A stretch of 64,000 bases of DNA from Vibrio stylophorae (GCF_921293875.1 NZ_CAKLDI010000001.1:1394475-1458474), one strand, 5' to 3'; positions 35,861-44,276 are shown, numbered from the stretch's first letter. A program made the numbers and translations. The notes: generated by a model from the letters alone, not told the origin.

Positions 35861-37711
35861 ATGAAGTTAAAAAGAACCACATTAGCTCTGACCATCGCCG
35901 CTGCGCTGCCTGCCCAGGCAGCTCTTTATAATGTTGTTGAAGTTGCAGGTGACCCTAACGGTATTGTTGATTATGAAGCTCAAGCTGTAGTGCATACGCT
36001 AGGTAAAGATTGTTTTGCAGAAAATGCGAATTGTCTATCTGATAATTATTCGATTGGTCTTGATAAGCGTCAGGGGACTGATGGTTTTTCATTACGTGAT
36101 TTAGCGCCACTTAACTATGATTTCGGTTTTCGACTTGGGGATCTTGAGAACTATAATGCTGATATTGAAGGTGGTTTCGAGTTCTATTGTGAAGAAATAT
36201 TAGGCTATAGCACTTGTGAATCTTGGGCGATTGCAAGATTTTATGGTCAAAATTATGTATTTGGTGGTTTCCTACGAGATATGGATGGGGATAAAGATGG
36301 CTATACACCAGTAACCCATGCCTTCATTAACTCGAAAGAAATTGAGCCAAGAAACTCGGTTCTTAATGGAATGCTGAGTGATGGTTCTGTGGTCGGAACT
36401 CGCTCAGGAGATGAGAAAACTGTTAATAGACGCAGTACCATTCGTGAGGGGTTTTACGTCGATAGTTCATCGAATTTGACTGCATTGACAATTGATCCTA
36501 GTCACATTGATCTTAATAGTAAGGATGTTATTGCTGAAATGGGGCAAACGACAGCTGAAGATGCAATTAAAATTGGAAGTAGTGTGTATATTGTTGGTTC
36601 TGCCAGTACCCGTTTTTTGGGGCAAGGGTACGGAGAGAAATCCGGCAGTGGCTCATGTATTGATGATGTAAACCGTTTGACGAAGCCAGAGTGTCAATAT
36701 TTAAGCTTTGCGACTCAGGCATGGGTATGGAAGATTGACGACGGCGCAAATGGACCATTAGCGTCTCAGTGGGTGGATGGTGGCGCTGCAATTACCCACC
36801 AAACAGCCGCGCAAGCGCAAGCCCGTGCGATAGCTTCAGTAAAAAAAGTAGGCTCCTCTACTGAGACGCTTACTGCTGTTGGATTTTCTTCGGCATATGA
36901 TGATGTTTCTAGCTCCATCGCGGATGCGCAGGATCAGCTTCTTAAAGCTGTTGTTTTCGAATCTGTTGATCCCAAATCACCAAGTGAACCTATCGAACTG
37001 AATATTTCTTATGGTAGTGGAAATGATAGACGTTATAATTGGGCTATGGCCAATGATATTAACTCAAGCGGACAGATTATCGGCAGTGCCAAATTACGTC
37101 AATCGCAAGACAGTGTATATCCTCAGCGTTCATTTTATGTCGACGCATCAAATTCGCCTTATGATTCGGCTGAAGTGAAGTTTCTGAATGATATTGACAG
37201 CAATGTTTTTTTCCGTTCATCCAATAGTCAAGCCAATGCAATCAATGATCAAGGCGTCATGGTGGGTTGGGTTGATGTGGAGCGTAAGATTGAAATTGAT
37301 GGTACCCCGCGTCGTCACAGAGCGTTTGTGATGAATATGGGTACAGCAGTAGCATCTCCGTTGGCCGAGAGCAAGGCCTATGTGCTTGATAATCTTACAG
37401 CAGGTGATAACGCAGATGCATTGAACAATCAATATCGCATTTTTGAAGCTGCAGACATCAACAACGATGGTGTGATTGCAGCAACTGCATTTAAATGTGA
37501 CGGTGGCTATGCTTCTGAAGCTAGTAACGCGAGTTGTAATGGTACGGAAACGAAAGTTGCTGTGAAGTTGGTTCCTATCAATGGCGCAACTGCTGCTGAT
37601 ATTGTTTATCGTGCACAAGATGGCCAAAAGGTAGAGCGTCAAGGCGCGAGTTTTGGTGCATTTGGACTCGCTTTGTTGGGGCTTTTCGCATGGCGACGAA
37701 AACGTATTTAA
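35861..37711 (+). CDS. DUF3466 family secreted protein with GlyGly-CTERM-like tail
   Basis: A 616-residue protein with a signal peptide (first about 20 residues, LPAQA cut site). A long body has paired cysteines (CFAENANC, CEEILGYSTC, CIDDVNRLTKPEC) and repeats of the type AxAINDQGVMVGW, NDINSSGQIIGSA and ADINNDGVIAATA, as in WD/HAF-like repeat proteins. The C-terminus, GASFGAFGLALLGLFAWRRKRI, has the Gly-rich turn, one helix and a basic end of GlyGly-CTERM sorting signals. These are processed by rhombosortase in bacteria with type II secretion. It starts at the base after the uup stop. The function is unknown. Confidence 0.8.
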   Translation: MKLKRTTLALTIAAALPAQAALYNVVEVAGDPNGIVDYEAQAVVHTLGKDCFAENANCLSDNYSIGLDKRQGTDGFSLRDLAPLNYDFGFRLGDLENYNADIEGGFEFYCEEILGYSTCESWAIARFYGQNYVFGGFLRDMDGDKDGYTPVTHAFINSKEIEPRNSVLNGMLSDGSVVGTRSGDEKTVNRRSTIREGFYVDSSSNLTALTIDPSHIDLNSKDVIAEMGQTTAEDAIKIGSSVYIVGSASTRFLGQGYGEKSGSGSCIDDVNRLTKPECQYLSFATQAWVWKIDDGANGPLASQWVDGGAAITHQTAAQAQARAIASVKKVGSSTETLTAVGFSSAYDDVSSSIADAQDQLLKAVVFESVDPKSPSEPIELNISYGSGNDRRYNWAMANDINSSGQIIGSAKLRQSQDSVYPQRSFYVDASNSPYDSAEVKFLNDIDSNVFFRSSNSQANAINDQGVMVGWVDVERKIEIDGTPRRHRAFVMNMGTAVASPLAESKAYVLDNLTAGDNADALNNQYRIFEAADINNDGVIAATAFKCDGGYASEASNASCNGTETKVAVKLVPINGATAADIVYRAQDGQKVERQGASFGAFGLALLGLFAWRRKRI

Positions 37712-37727
37712 AAATGTAAATTCAAAG

Positions 37728-37758
37728 AAGGCGTCACACTTTCGTGGCGCCTTTTTTT
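37728..37758 (+). terminator. Intrinsic terminator after the DUF3466 gene
   Basis: AAGGCG-T-CAC, loop, GTG-G-CGCCTT and a T-run. Confidence 0.85.
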
Positions 37759-37878
37759 ATTTGCGTTGATCTTCACGCAAGAATGCACAATGCTTAAATG
37801 GTCTTTCCTTGTGATTCATGGGAAGCCAAATCAATCTAGTTTTGTGCTGATTGGCACATCGACCAAGAGGGATACAGT

Positions 37879-38052
37879 ATGAAGAGACAAAAGCGGGATC
37901 GTTTGGAGCGAGCGCATAATAAAGGCTACAACGCTGGACTTCACGGACGCTCAAGCGAAGATTGCCCGTATCAGGCGACTGACGCCAAAACATATTGGTT
38001 AGGTGGCTGGCGTGAGGCAAGAAGTGATAAATTGTCTGGTCTCTATAAATAA
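37879..38052 (+). CDS. rmf: Ribosome modulation factor
   Basis: A 57-residue basic protein, MKRQKRDRLERAHNKGYNAG with CPYQ and YWLGGWREAR, nearly identical in pattern to E. coli RMF (55 residues). RMF turns 70S ribosomes into inactive 100S dimers in stationary phase. AGAGGG lies before the ATG. rmf next to fabA is the E. coli order, but here they face each other. A terminator follows directly. Confidence 0.95.
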   Translation: MKRQKRDRLERAHNKGYNAGLHGRSSEDCPYQATDAKTYWLGGWREARSDKLSGLYK

Positions 38053-38065
38053 ACCTCGAACAATG

Positions 38066-38088
38066 CAGCCCTACGGGGCTGTTTTTTT
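38066..38088 (+). terminator. Intrinsic terminator after rmf
   Basis: CAGCCC, loop TACG, GGGCTG, then seven T. Confidence 0.88.
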
Positions 38089-38284
38089 ACCAGCCTAATG
38101 CACTATAACTAATTAGTTATTGACTTAAATAATATAAAATTCACTGTATTTGAAATATGTACCATGCTTAGTAGTGAGCAATGCCCGCTGAGATATAATA
38201 CGGTTAATAATGATAGGGATGTATTGCGCTAGCGCTAGATGGGTACGGTTATAGGTGAATAAGTGGTGATAGTGAGAGGCTCAA

Positions 38285-38314
38285 AAGAAAAGCCCGTGAC
38301 AGTGTCACGGGCTT
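38285..38314 (-). terminator. fabA terminator built on a matS palindrome
   Basis: AAGCCC (38290-38295) and GGGCTT (38309-38314) extend the matS site into a 12-bp stem. Leftward RNA continues with UUUCUUUU. It lies 22 bases past the fabA stop. Confidence 0.8.
38296..38308. other. matS site 4, in the fabA terminator
   Basis: GTGACAGTGTCAC, exact consensus match, forming the inner part of the fabA terminator stem. Confidence 0.9.
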
Positions 38315-38336
38315 GATGATATGTGGATACAGTACC

Positions 38337-38855
38337 TTAGAAGCTTGATGTATCTTGGAAAAGACCCACTTTGAGGTCTTTAGCAACATAAATTTCTTTG
38401 CCATCAACCAAGACACGGCCATCAGCCACACCCATGATCAATTTACGATTGATCACACGTTTAAAATCAATTTCGTAGGTTACTAATTTGGCTGTTGGTA
38501 GCACTTGGCCCGTGAATTTCACTTCGCCAACACCCAGTGCACGGCCTTTACCTTCGCCACCTTGCCAGCCAAGGAAGAAACCAACCAATTGCCACATGGC
38601 ATCAAGACCCAAACAGCCTGGCATCACAGGATCGCCAGGGAAGTGGCAGTCGAAGAACCAAAGGTCAGGGTTGATATCAAGCTCAGCACGAATACAGCCT
38701 TTACCAAAGGCGCCACCTTCATCTGTAATTAGCGTGATGCGATCCATCATCAACATATTTGGCGCTGGTAGTTGTGGTCGTCCAGGACCAAATAGCTCGC
38801 CTTGGCTTGATGCCAATAGGTCATCGCGGTCGTAAGATTGGCGTTTCATTAACAT
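38337..38855 (-). CDS. fabA: 3-hydroxydecanoyl-ACP dehydratase/isomerase FabA
   Basis: At 172 residues it is the same length as E. coli FabA. It dehydrates 3-hydroxydecanoyl-ACP and isomerises the product, starting unsaturated fatty acid synthesis. Catalytic His71 is in [12 protein letters not shown] and Asp85 in LGLDAMWQ. The hot-dog fold run [13 protein letters not shown] is present. The start is ATG 38855. Upstream lie sites resembling FabR and FadR operators, so repression and activation like E. coli are likely. It terminates at a matS-containing hairpin. Confidence 0.97.
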   Translation of the reverse strand: MLMKRQSYDRDDLLASSQGELFGPGRPQLPAPNMLMMDRITLITDEGGAFGKGCIRAELDINPDLWFFDCHFPGDPVMPGCLGLDAMWQLVGFFLGWQGGEGKGRALGVGEVKFTGQVLPTAKLVTYEIDFKRVINRKLIMGVADGRVLVDGKEIYVAKDLKVGLFQDTSSF

Positions 38856-38889
38856 TGAATAGGGCTCCTTGTTCAGTTGCCCTCACGTT

Positions 38890-38907
38890 AGCGAACACAT
38901 GTACGCC
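38890..38907 (-). promoter_or_regulatory. FabR-like operator upstream of fabA
   Basis: On the fabA strand it reads GGCGTACATGTGTTCGCT, very close to the E. coli FabR motif AGCGTACAnGTGTTCGCT as I recall it. It lies 35-52 bases before the fabA start. Confidence 0.7.
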
Positions 38908-38908
38908 G

Positions 38909-38925
38909 AACAAGTCCGATCAGCT
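38909..38925 (-). promoter_or_regulatory. FadR-like operator upstream of fabA
   Basis: On the fabA strand it reads AGCTGATCGGACTTGTT, matching the FadR consensus AGCTGGTCCGAYNTGTT at 15 of 17 positions. It sits directly upstream of the FabR-like site and overlaps the last codons of the lonB-like gene. Confidence 0.65.
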
Positions 38926-40545
38926 GTGGACAAACCAGTTTTTGAGGCGCGACCAGCAAGATTGATGGGAATCGGTTTGATTTAACATATCAATGCGCAG
39001 GGCAATTTTTTCAAGTAAACAGTCGTCGCCCTCAGCAAAATGACATCCAGTCAATTGCAACAAAGCTTGTTCTACATACTCGACCGACCAAAGATGGAAT
39101 TGCTCATTTTGGATGGCTTCGATGAGCTCTTGCGAAAGAACTAAGTTCTCAAGGTTAGAGCGTGGCAATATCACGCCCTGAGAGCCTGTTAGACCACGGT
39201 GCTGACAGATTGCGAAGAAGGACTCAATCTTTTCATTCACGCCGCCTACGGCTTGTACACGGCCAAATTGGTCCATAGCACCGGTCACAGCAATTTGCTG
39301 TGTGAGCGGTGTTTGCGACAGTGCACTGACCAAGGCGCAGAACTCAGCCAACGAAGCGCTATCGCCATCGACTTCACAATAGGACTGCTCAAATACAATC
39401 GAAGCACTAAAAGGCAGCGGTTGATCAAGGTTTAATGCCGCGCTGACAAAGGCCTCCATGATCATCATCCCTTTGGCATGAATGTTACCGCCAAGCTCAA
39501 CCTTACGCTCGACATCGGAAATATCGCCATCGCCGCAATGAACGACACAGGAGATGCGAGAAGGCTCGCCGTAAGCGCGAGGGTGACCTGCAATATCAAT
39601 CACGGTCAAGCCATTGATTTGGCCAATCGCCTCATTTTCGCAGTCAATGTGAACATGGCCAGATTTAATATCTTGCTGAGCACGAAGTGGGAGATAGGAT
39701 TCTTGATTGATTTTCTGCGCCAGTGCTTTTGTCACATGTTTTGCTTCAATTAATAAACCTTCACTTTGAATGGCGCAGCGGCTTAGCCACGCTTGATGCC
39801 AAAGCGGTGACAAGGGTTGATAGCCTTGATTTTCGCACTGACGCGCACCTAAACGAAGATAGGCTTCTAAGGCTGTATGATCGGCAAAATAGGGCAGATT
39901 AGCGCTCTGAGCTAGGGTGCGAAGATATTGGTGAAAGCAAGGTAGAGATTGCGCGGAAATCGCAATATCGGCTTCGACCTCGCCATAATTAAACTCAGCG
40001 CTATTGCTGTCGGGTTCGAGTTGTTCAAATTCAGCCAATTGATAACGATCGCCGGTCAAGATTAAGCGAAGGTTGATCAACTCCGGCTGAATCATTTCAC
40101 CAAAATGAGCACCAGAGACCATGGGTAAAAGTTGTTTGCTGCTAAGCAATGCTTTCATTCGATCCCATGCTTGTGGTTGGTGAATAAAGTAGCTTGCCGG
40201 CATGATGGCAATACCATCATGAAGTTGGGCCAGTAATCCAGGCTCTGACAGCACTTGTCCTCGGTCGTAGCGATGATGACCAAAAAGTGACTCTGGACTT
40301 GCTTGTTCAATCACCGCCGCGTGTACATCACGCTCTTGCAATAGCTGGGCGATTTGCTGGCGATAGAAATGATGGTCTTGGCAGCAGATCAGCATCAAGC
40401 TTGATTGACTAAACTCATGGGTATAGCTTTTCAGCGCTTGCTTTAACCTCGGCTGCATTTGCCAAAAATCACACATCGTTGGATGGGCGTCAAAGGCAAA
40501 TGGATCGGGCAGGGTAAAGGTGAGTTGTTGCCAAGATGTCTTCAT
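38920..40545 (-). CDS. Lon-family S16 protease, YcbZ (LonH) type
   Basis: A 541-residue protein. The C-terminal S16 protease domain has catalytic Ser396 (EVDGDSASLAE) and Lys439 (GGVNEKIE), 43 residues apart as in Lon. The N-terminal half resembles the AAA region of Lon/LonB but I see no Walker A, as in E. coli YcbZ, so ATPase activity is doubtful. It lies between fabA and matP, the E. coli order. Substrates are unknown. The ATG at 40545 is used; the start is divergent from matP, with 177 bp between. Confidence 0.88.
   Translation of the reverse strand: MKTSWQQLTFTLPDPFAFDAHPTMCDFWQMQPRLKQALKSYTHEFSQSSLMLICCQDHHFYRQQIAQLLQERDVHAAVIEQASPESLFGHHRYDRGQVLSEPGLLAQLHDGIAIMPASYFIHQPQAWDRMKALLSSKQLLPMVSGAHFGEMIQPELINLRLILTGDRYQLAEFEQLEPDSNSAEFNYGEVEADIAISAQSLPCFHQYLRTLAQSANLPYFADHTALEAYLRLGARQCENQGYQPLSPLWHQAWLSRCAIQSEGLLIEAKHVTKALAQKINQESYLPLRAQQDIKSGHVHIDCENEAIGQINGLTVIDIAGHPRAYGEPSRISCVVHCGDGDISDVERKVELGGNIHAKGMMIMEAFVSAALNLDQPLPFSASIVFEQSYCEVDGDSASLAEFCALVSALSQTPLTQQIAVTGAMDQFGRVQAVGGVNEKIESFFAICQHRGLTGSQGVILPRSNLENLVLSQELIEAIQNEQFHLWSVEYVEQALLQLTGCHFAEGDDCLLEKIALRIDMLNQTDSHQSCWSRLKNWFVHS
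40507..40514 (+). other. KOPS-like octamer pointing to dif
   Basis: GGGCAGGG fits the FtsK-orienting sequence GGGNAGGG. It lies on the + strand 1.2 kb left of dif, the expected orientation. Confidence 0.45.
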
Positions 40546-40669
40546 ATAGCGTCAGCGTACATTGGGAAAAAGAAAAGCAGTATAAAAGATTGTGTAGGTT
40601 GGCACACACAGTTTTATTGATAGCACCGACAATTCCGCGGTGAAATTCTTGTTTTCCTGCAATCATGCG

Positions 40670-40682
40670 GTTACGCTGTCAC
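40670..40682. other. Degenerate matS in the matP upstream region
   Basis: GTTACGCTGTCAC matches the matS consensus at 12 of 13 positions (T for G at position 3). It lies 40 bases before the matP start, where MatP binding could affect its own transcription. Confidence 0.5.
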
Positions 40683-40722
40683 TTGATATGATTTTTTCAA
40701 CTTTATCTTTGGTCTTGCACAT

Positions 40723-41184
40723 ATGAAATATCAGCAACTCGACAATTTAGAATCGGGCTGGAAATGGCAGTATTTGGTCAAAAAACATAAAGAAGGTGAT
40801 GCCATCACGCATTACATTGATCGCAGTGAAGCCAAAATAAATATCGATGCTTTGATGGCCATGGAGCATGAGCCGGTGAAAGTGCTCGAGTGGATTGAGC
40901 ATCATATGAATCCTGCACTTGAAGTGAAGCTTAAACAAGCCATTCGAGCCAAGCGCAAGCGTCATTACAACCGCGCGCAAACCCATACACGCAAAAAAAG
41001 TATCGATTTGGACTATCGCGTATGGGAAAAACTGTCGCAAAAAGCAAAATTACTGGATGCCACTTTATCGGATACCATTGAATTTTTGCTTTCAGAAGCG
41101 GGCAAAAAAGAACACGCAAACCAAAAAGTTGAAGATATTCGCAAGGATTTACATCAGTTATTAGCTATGGACGAAGGAGTTTAA
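40723..41184 (+). CDS. matP: Ter macrodomain organizer MatP
   Basis: A 153-residue protein beginning MKYQQLDNLESGWKWQYLVKKH, almost identical to E. coli MatP. It has a four-helix bundle in the N-terminal half, then the basic segment KRKRHYNRAQTHTRKKSIDL leading into the ribbon-helix-helix (strand SIDLDYRVW), and a C-terminal coiled coil (about 125-150). MatP dimers bind matS sites, compact the terminus region and delay its segregation; the coiled coil bridges sites or contacts ZapB. Here the gene lies only about 0.5 kb from dif and among eight matS sites. Confidence 0.97.
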   Translation: MKYQQLDNLESGWKWQYLVKKHKEGDAITHYIDRSEAKINIDALMAMEHEPVKVLEWIEHHMNPALEVKLKQAIRAKRKRHYNRAQTHTRKKSIDLDYRVWEKLSQKAKLLDATLSDTIEFLLSEAGKKEHANQKVEDIRKDLHQLLAMDEGV

Positions 41185-41188
41185 TGCC

Positions 41189-41500
41189 ATGATTTGGTAT
41201 GTGCTAATTGCCACATTGGTCATTTTTGGATATTTGCTATATGACCGTCCGGTACTCAAACTGACTTATCGAGATGGTCAGCGTGTGGGCATTAAGGGCA
41301 GCGATTATGCTGGTTTTGTAAAAGATTGCGATGCAATTGCAGAGAAAAAACCATTTTCAGGTGTTGTACGAGTCTACCGTACACGCGTGAATATTAAATT
41401 AGCCTTTAGCAAAGGGATCAGTAGCCAAATGCGTCAACGCATTCATAATGTATTTCCATTTCCAAGTAGCAATAACAAGCAGAAAAAACGTCGCGCTTAA
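41189..41500 (+). CDS. DUF3634 family protein
   Basis: A 103-residue protein with one N-terminal membrane helix (residues 2-18, IWYVLIATLVIFGYLLY) and a basic soluble part: YRDGQRVGIKG, VVRVYRTRVNIKLAFSKGIS, QRIHNVFPF. I match this to DUF3634, known mainly from Vibrionaceae and Shewanella, function unknown. It begins 4 bases after the matP stop with AAGGAG upstream, so it is cotranscribed with matP. A terminator follows. Confidence 0.75.
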   Translation: MIWYVLIATLVIFGYLLYDRPVLKLTYRDGQRVGIKGSDYAGFVKDCDAIAEKKPFSGVVRVYRTRVNIKLAFSKGISSQMRQRIHNVFPFPSSNNKQKKRRA

Positions 41501-41529
41501 TTTTTTGAATTTATGAAATGGTTCGCCAG

Positions 41530-41553
41530 AAGCCCAACATTGTTTGGGCTTTT
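41530..41553 (+). terminator. Intrinsic terminator after matP-DUF3634
   Basis: AAGCCCAA (41530-41537) with TTGGGCTT (41544-41551), then T. Confidence 0.82.
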
Positions 41554-41567
41554 ATGTGAGGTTGAAT

Positions 41568-41762
41568 ATGGCTCGAAGAAATCCTTACTCTAGACGAGCA
41601 ATGAATAAAGCAATTAGAGAGAATGAAGCTGAGGATTGGCGTAAATATCCTGAGCTGATGTGGGGTATCTATATTGTTGGATTTATAGTCTTAATTATTG
41701 TTTTTGCCGTAACACATTGCAGTTCGCATAATGTATATTATGTTAAATACGGTATTGTATGA
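41568..41762 (+). CDS. Small membrane protein whose 3' end is the dif site
   Basis: A 64-residue protein: a basic N-terminus (MARRNPYSRRAMNK), then one transmembrane helix (about 30-50, MWGIYIVGFIVLIIVFAVTH). Its C-terminus CSSHNVYYVKYGIV is encoded in frame by dif: codon 52 begins exactly at the first base of dif. GAGG lies 6 bases before the ATG, between the preceding and following terminators, so it looks like a real unit. Codon use (AGA, CGA, ATA; AT-rich) differs from its neighbours and suggests acquisition, possibly through Xer-dependent integration. I recognise no family. Confidence 0.55.
   Translation: MARRNPYSRRAMNKAIRENEAEDWRKYPELMWGIYIVGFIVLIIVFAVTHCSSHNVYYVKYGIV
41721..41748 (+). 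other. dif: dif chromosome dimer resolution site
   Basis: Left (XerC) arm AGTTCGCATAA, centre TGTATA, right (XerD) arm TTATGTTAAAT. Compared with E. coli dif, the centre and XerD arm are identical and the XerC arm differs at two bases. XerCD recombine here, under FtsK control, to resolve chromosome dimers. It marks the end of replication near this point, and is also where filamentous phages such as CTX integrate in V. cholerae. No second dif copy is seen, so the site is unoccupied. Confidence 0.96.
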
Positions 41763-41764
41763 AT

Positions 41765-41794
41765 AAAGGGAAACCTAGTTGTTCTCCCTTTTCT
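41765..41794 (+). terminator. Hairpin after the dif-overlapping ORF
   Basis: AAAGGGA (41765-41771) with TCCCTTT (41785-41791), inner AAC/GTT, then TTCTCTT. A moderate terminator 17 bases after dif. Confidence 0.6.
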
Positions 41795-41955
41795 CTTGGT
41801 TTTTCAGCACATTATCACTTTTTCTATTTAACCGGTTATTTACCATAAAATAGATAATTTGCTATTTATCTTATCCAAGATAATCCCTCAATCATTCATT
41901 TGCTTAGAGGCTTTGCGTTCTAATCATGAATTAATGAAGGATTTTCTTGGTCGAT

Positions 41956-43008
41956 TTACATATGTTGGGCGCCGGTTTCACTTTGGTTTTGACGGATCTG
42001 CGCTTGGTTTTCTTGCCACCAATCTGAAATTTTACGCACTTTGGTTGCTGCATCTTGCCAGGTTTGGCTATTTTGCAGCGCTTTAAGCGAGCCTTTTTTC
42101 TCATTGCGCATAGCAAAAGTTGCTGCTGGTGCCTGCAGACCAACCGGCAATCGATCCAGCGCGGCCTCAACCCCCTTACGATTATTGCAAAGCAGCACTA
42201 AGTCACAGCCTGCGCTTAGTGCGTGTTGGCAACGCTCTGCGTGATTACCGAGAATCGCGGCACCTTCCATATTCAAATCGTCTGAGAAAATAATCCCGTC
42301 AAAGCCTAATTTCTCGCGCAGAATTTGTTTCAACCAGTAAGGTGACCCGCTTGCCGGCTCATTGGCAAAGTGTTGATAAATCACATGGGCTGGCATCATG
42401 GCATCGAGCTGCCCTGCATCGATAAAATGGCGGAAAATTTGAATATCCAGGTCAATGTTGCTTCTGGCATCTACAGGCGTTTCAAGGTGTGAATCTGCCG
42501 TCACGGCGCCATGACCAGGGAAATGCTTACCTGTGGTTGCCATGCCCACATCTTTCATCCCTTGCATGAAAGCACCGGCATGGCGAATAATCGTCTGCAC
42601 ATCATGCCCAAAGGCGCGATCGCCAATGGCTTGGCTTTGATGGCCTAAATCAAGCACGGGTGCAAAACTCAGGTCTATATCATGGCTGTTAAGCTCTGCC
42701 GCCATCATCCAGCCACAGGTTTTCGCATACTCATGCCCTTTTTCGCCAAATGCGGCAAAAGCTTGAGCTGCGGGTAAACGGGTAAAGCCATCTCTAAATC
42801 GTTGTACACGACCACCTTCTTGATCGACGCCGATGAGAATTGGCTTTTTAGCCGCCTTGCGCATTGCGGTTGTGAGCGCATCGAGCTGTTCGCTATCGTG
42901 ATAATTACGACTAAAGAGGATCACGCCGCCAACATTTGGATGCGCTAAAATCTCTTTATCGATCGCATCAAGCTCATAACCGTCAACATCTAGCCAAAGT
43001 GGACCCAT
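41956..43008 (-). CDS. nagZ: Beta-N-acetylglucosaminidase NagZ
   Basis: A 350-residue GH3 enzyme. NagZ removes GlcNAc from anhydro-muropeptides in the cytoplasm during cell-wall recycling and so affects AmpC induction. The family motif [14 protein letters not shown] (from residue 161) carries the catalytic His/Asp dyad. The nucleophile Asp is in [12 protein letters not shown] (about 243). AAGGAAAAA precedes ATG 43008. It is divergent from anmK, which acts in the same pathway. Downstream lies dif. Confidence 0.96.
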   Translation of the reverse strand: MGPLWLDVDGYELDAIDKEILAHPNVGGVILFSRNYHDSEQLDALTTAMRKAAKKPILIGVDQEGGRVQRFRDGFTRLPAAQAFAAFGEKGHEYAKTCGWMMAAELNSHDIDLSFAPVLDLGHQSQAIGDRAFGHDVQTIIRHAGAFMQGMKDVGMATTGKHFPGHGAVTADSHLETPVDARSNIDLDIQIFRHFIDAGQLDAMMPAHVIYQHFANEPASGSPYWLKQILREKLGFDGIIFSDDLNMEGAAILGNHAERCQHALSAGCDLVLLCNNRKGVEAALDRLPVGLQAPAATFAMRNEKKGSLKALQNSQTWQDAATKVRKISDWWQENQAQIRQNQSETGAQHM

Positions 43009-43118
43009 TTATTTTTCCTTGTTCCGAGTGCGAAGCTCACACAAATCAAAAAGATAATCGACATCCAAGGTTATAGTAAGCAGAATATGCTGCAACAAAA
43101 ATTTGGGATCCTGAACCA

Positions 43119-44216
43119 ATGAAGAAATATATCGGAATAATGTCGGGCACGAGTCTAGATGGTGTCGATGTGGCACTGGTTGAAACGGATGGCCGCACTA
43201 TTTCTCTGCTTGCAAGCATCGAGAGCGAGATGCCTGAGTCGATTAAATCTGATGTGTTATCAATCTGTTTGGGGCAAACCACTAATTTAAAGCAAGTTGG
43301 CGAGCTTGATCATCGCTTAGGCCATCTTTATGCCGATGCGGTATTACAGCTATTAGAAGCAAACCAGATTGCAGCTTCAGACGTTGAAGCTATTGGTTGT
43401 CACGGACAAACAGTTTTTCATCAACCGCAAGGTCCCTATCCTTTTACCATGCAATTGGGTGATGCCAATATCATTGCTGCGCGAACCGGCATTCAAGTGG
43501 TCGCAGATTTTCGTCGAAAAGATATGGCATTTGGCGGCCAAGGCGCCCCTTTGGTGCCTGCGTTTCACGATGCACTATTTAGTGACACTGTCACTGCTAA
43601 AATAATTGTTAATATTGGCGGTATTGCTAACGTTTCTGTACTGCTACCGCAGCAATCGCCTTTTGGTTATGACACAGGGCCTGGCAATATGCTGATGGAT
43701 GCTTGGTGTATGCGTCATTTAAATCAGCCATTTGATCGGCAAGGTCAATGGGCTGCTTCTGGCACAGTGGACCAAGATTTACTTGCTACGCTTTTAGCCG
43801 ACCCTTATTTGGCACAACTTCCACCGAAAAGTACTGGCCGTGAGCATTACCACCTTGACTGGTTAGATACACAATTGGCAAAACATGCCTCCATTGCAGC
43901 ACAAGATGTGCAAGCCACCTTGCTTTGGTTTACCGCGCGCTCAATCGCAGATGCGGTATTGCAGCATCGCGCAACGGCTCTCTATGTCTGTGGCGGCGGC
44001 GCTAATAACCCGTTGTTAATGCAGGCGCTACAACAATTGCTACCCGACTGCGATGTGGCAACCACCTCAAGTAAAGGTGTTGATAGCGATTTTATGGAAG
44101 CGATGGCCTTTGCTTGGCTTGCGCATCAAAGACTTCATTATTTGCCAGGCAATATGGCGAAAGTGACAGGTGCTTCTCAGAATTGCGTCTTAGGTTGTGT
44201 GTACGCTTCACATTAG
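43119..44216 (+). CDS. anmK: Anhydro-N-acetylmuramic acid kinase AnmK
   Basis: A 365-residue ASKHA-fold kinase that opens and phosphorylates 1,6-anhydro-MurNAc to MurNAc-6-phosphate. Motifs are IGIMSGTSLDGVD (phosphate 1), GCHGQTVFH, IVNIGGIANVSVL, GYDTGPGNMLMD and YVCGGGANN. It sits head to head with nagZ, so murein-recycling steps are paired. A matS site is embedded at codons 155-159 (SDTVT). Confidence 0.96.
   Translation: MKKYIGIMSGTSLDGVDVALVETDGRTISLLASIESEMPESIKSDVLSICLGQTTNLKQVGELDHRLGHLYADAVLQLLEANQIAASDVEAIGCHGQTVFHQPQGPYPFTMQLGDANIIAARTGIQVVADFRRKDMAFGGQGAPLVPAFHDALFSDTVTAKIIVNIGGIANVSVLLPQQSPFGYDTGPGNMLMDAWCMRHLNQPFDRQGQWAASGTVDQDLLATLLADPYLAQLPPKSTGREHYHLDWLDTQLAKHASIAAQDVQATLLWFTARSIADAVLQHRATALYVCGGGANNPLLMQALQQLLPDCDVATTSSKGVDSDFMEAMAFAWLAHQRLHYLPGNMAKVTGASQNCVLGCVYASH
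43582..43594. other. matS site 5 inside anmK
   Basis: GTGACACTGTCAC, exact consensus match, 1.8 kb right of dif. Confidence 0.87.
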
Positions 44217-44276
44217 TAGTAACAATCCCCTATAGATAGTTATAGTGCATTAGAAATACAAGGATTGCTGTTCTTT

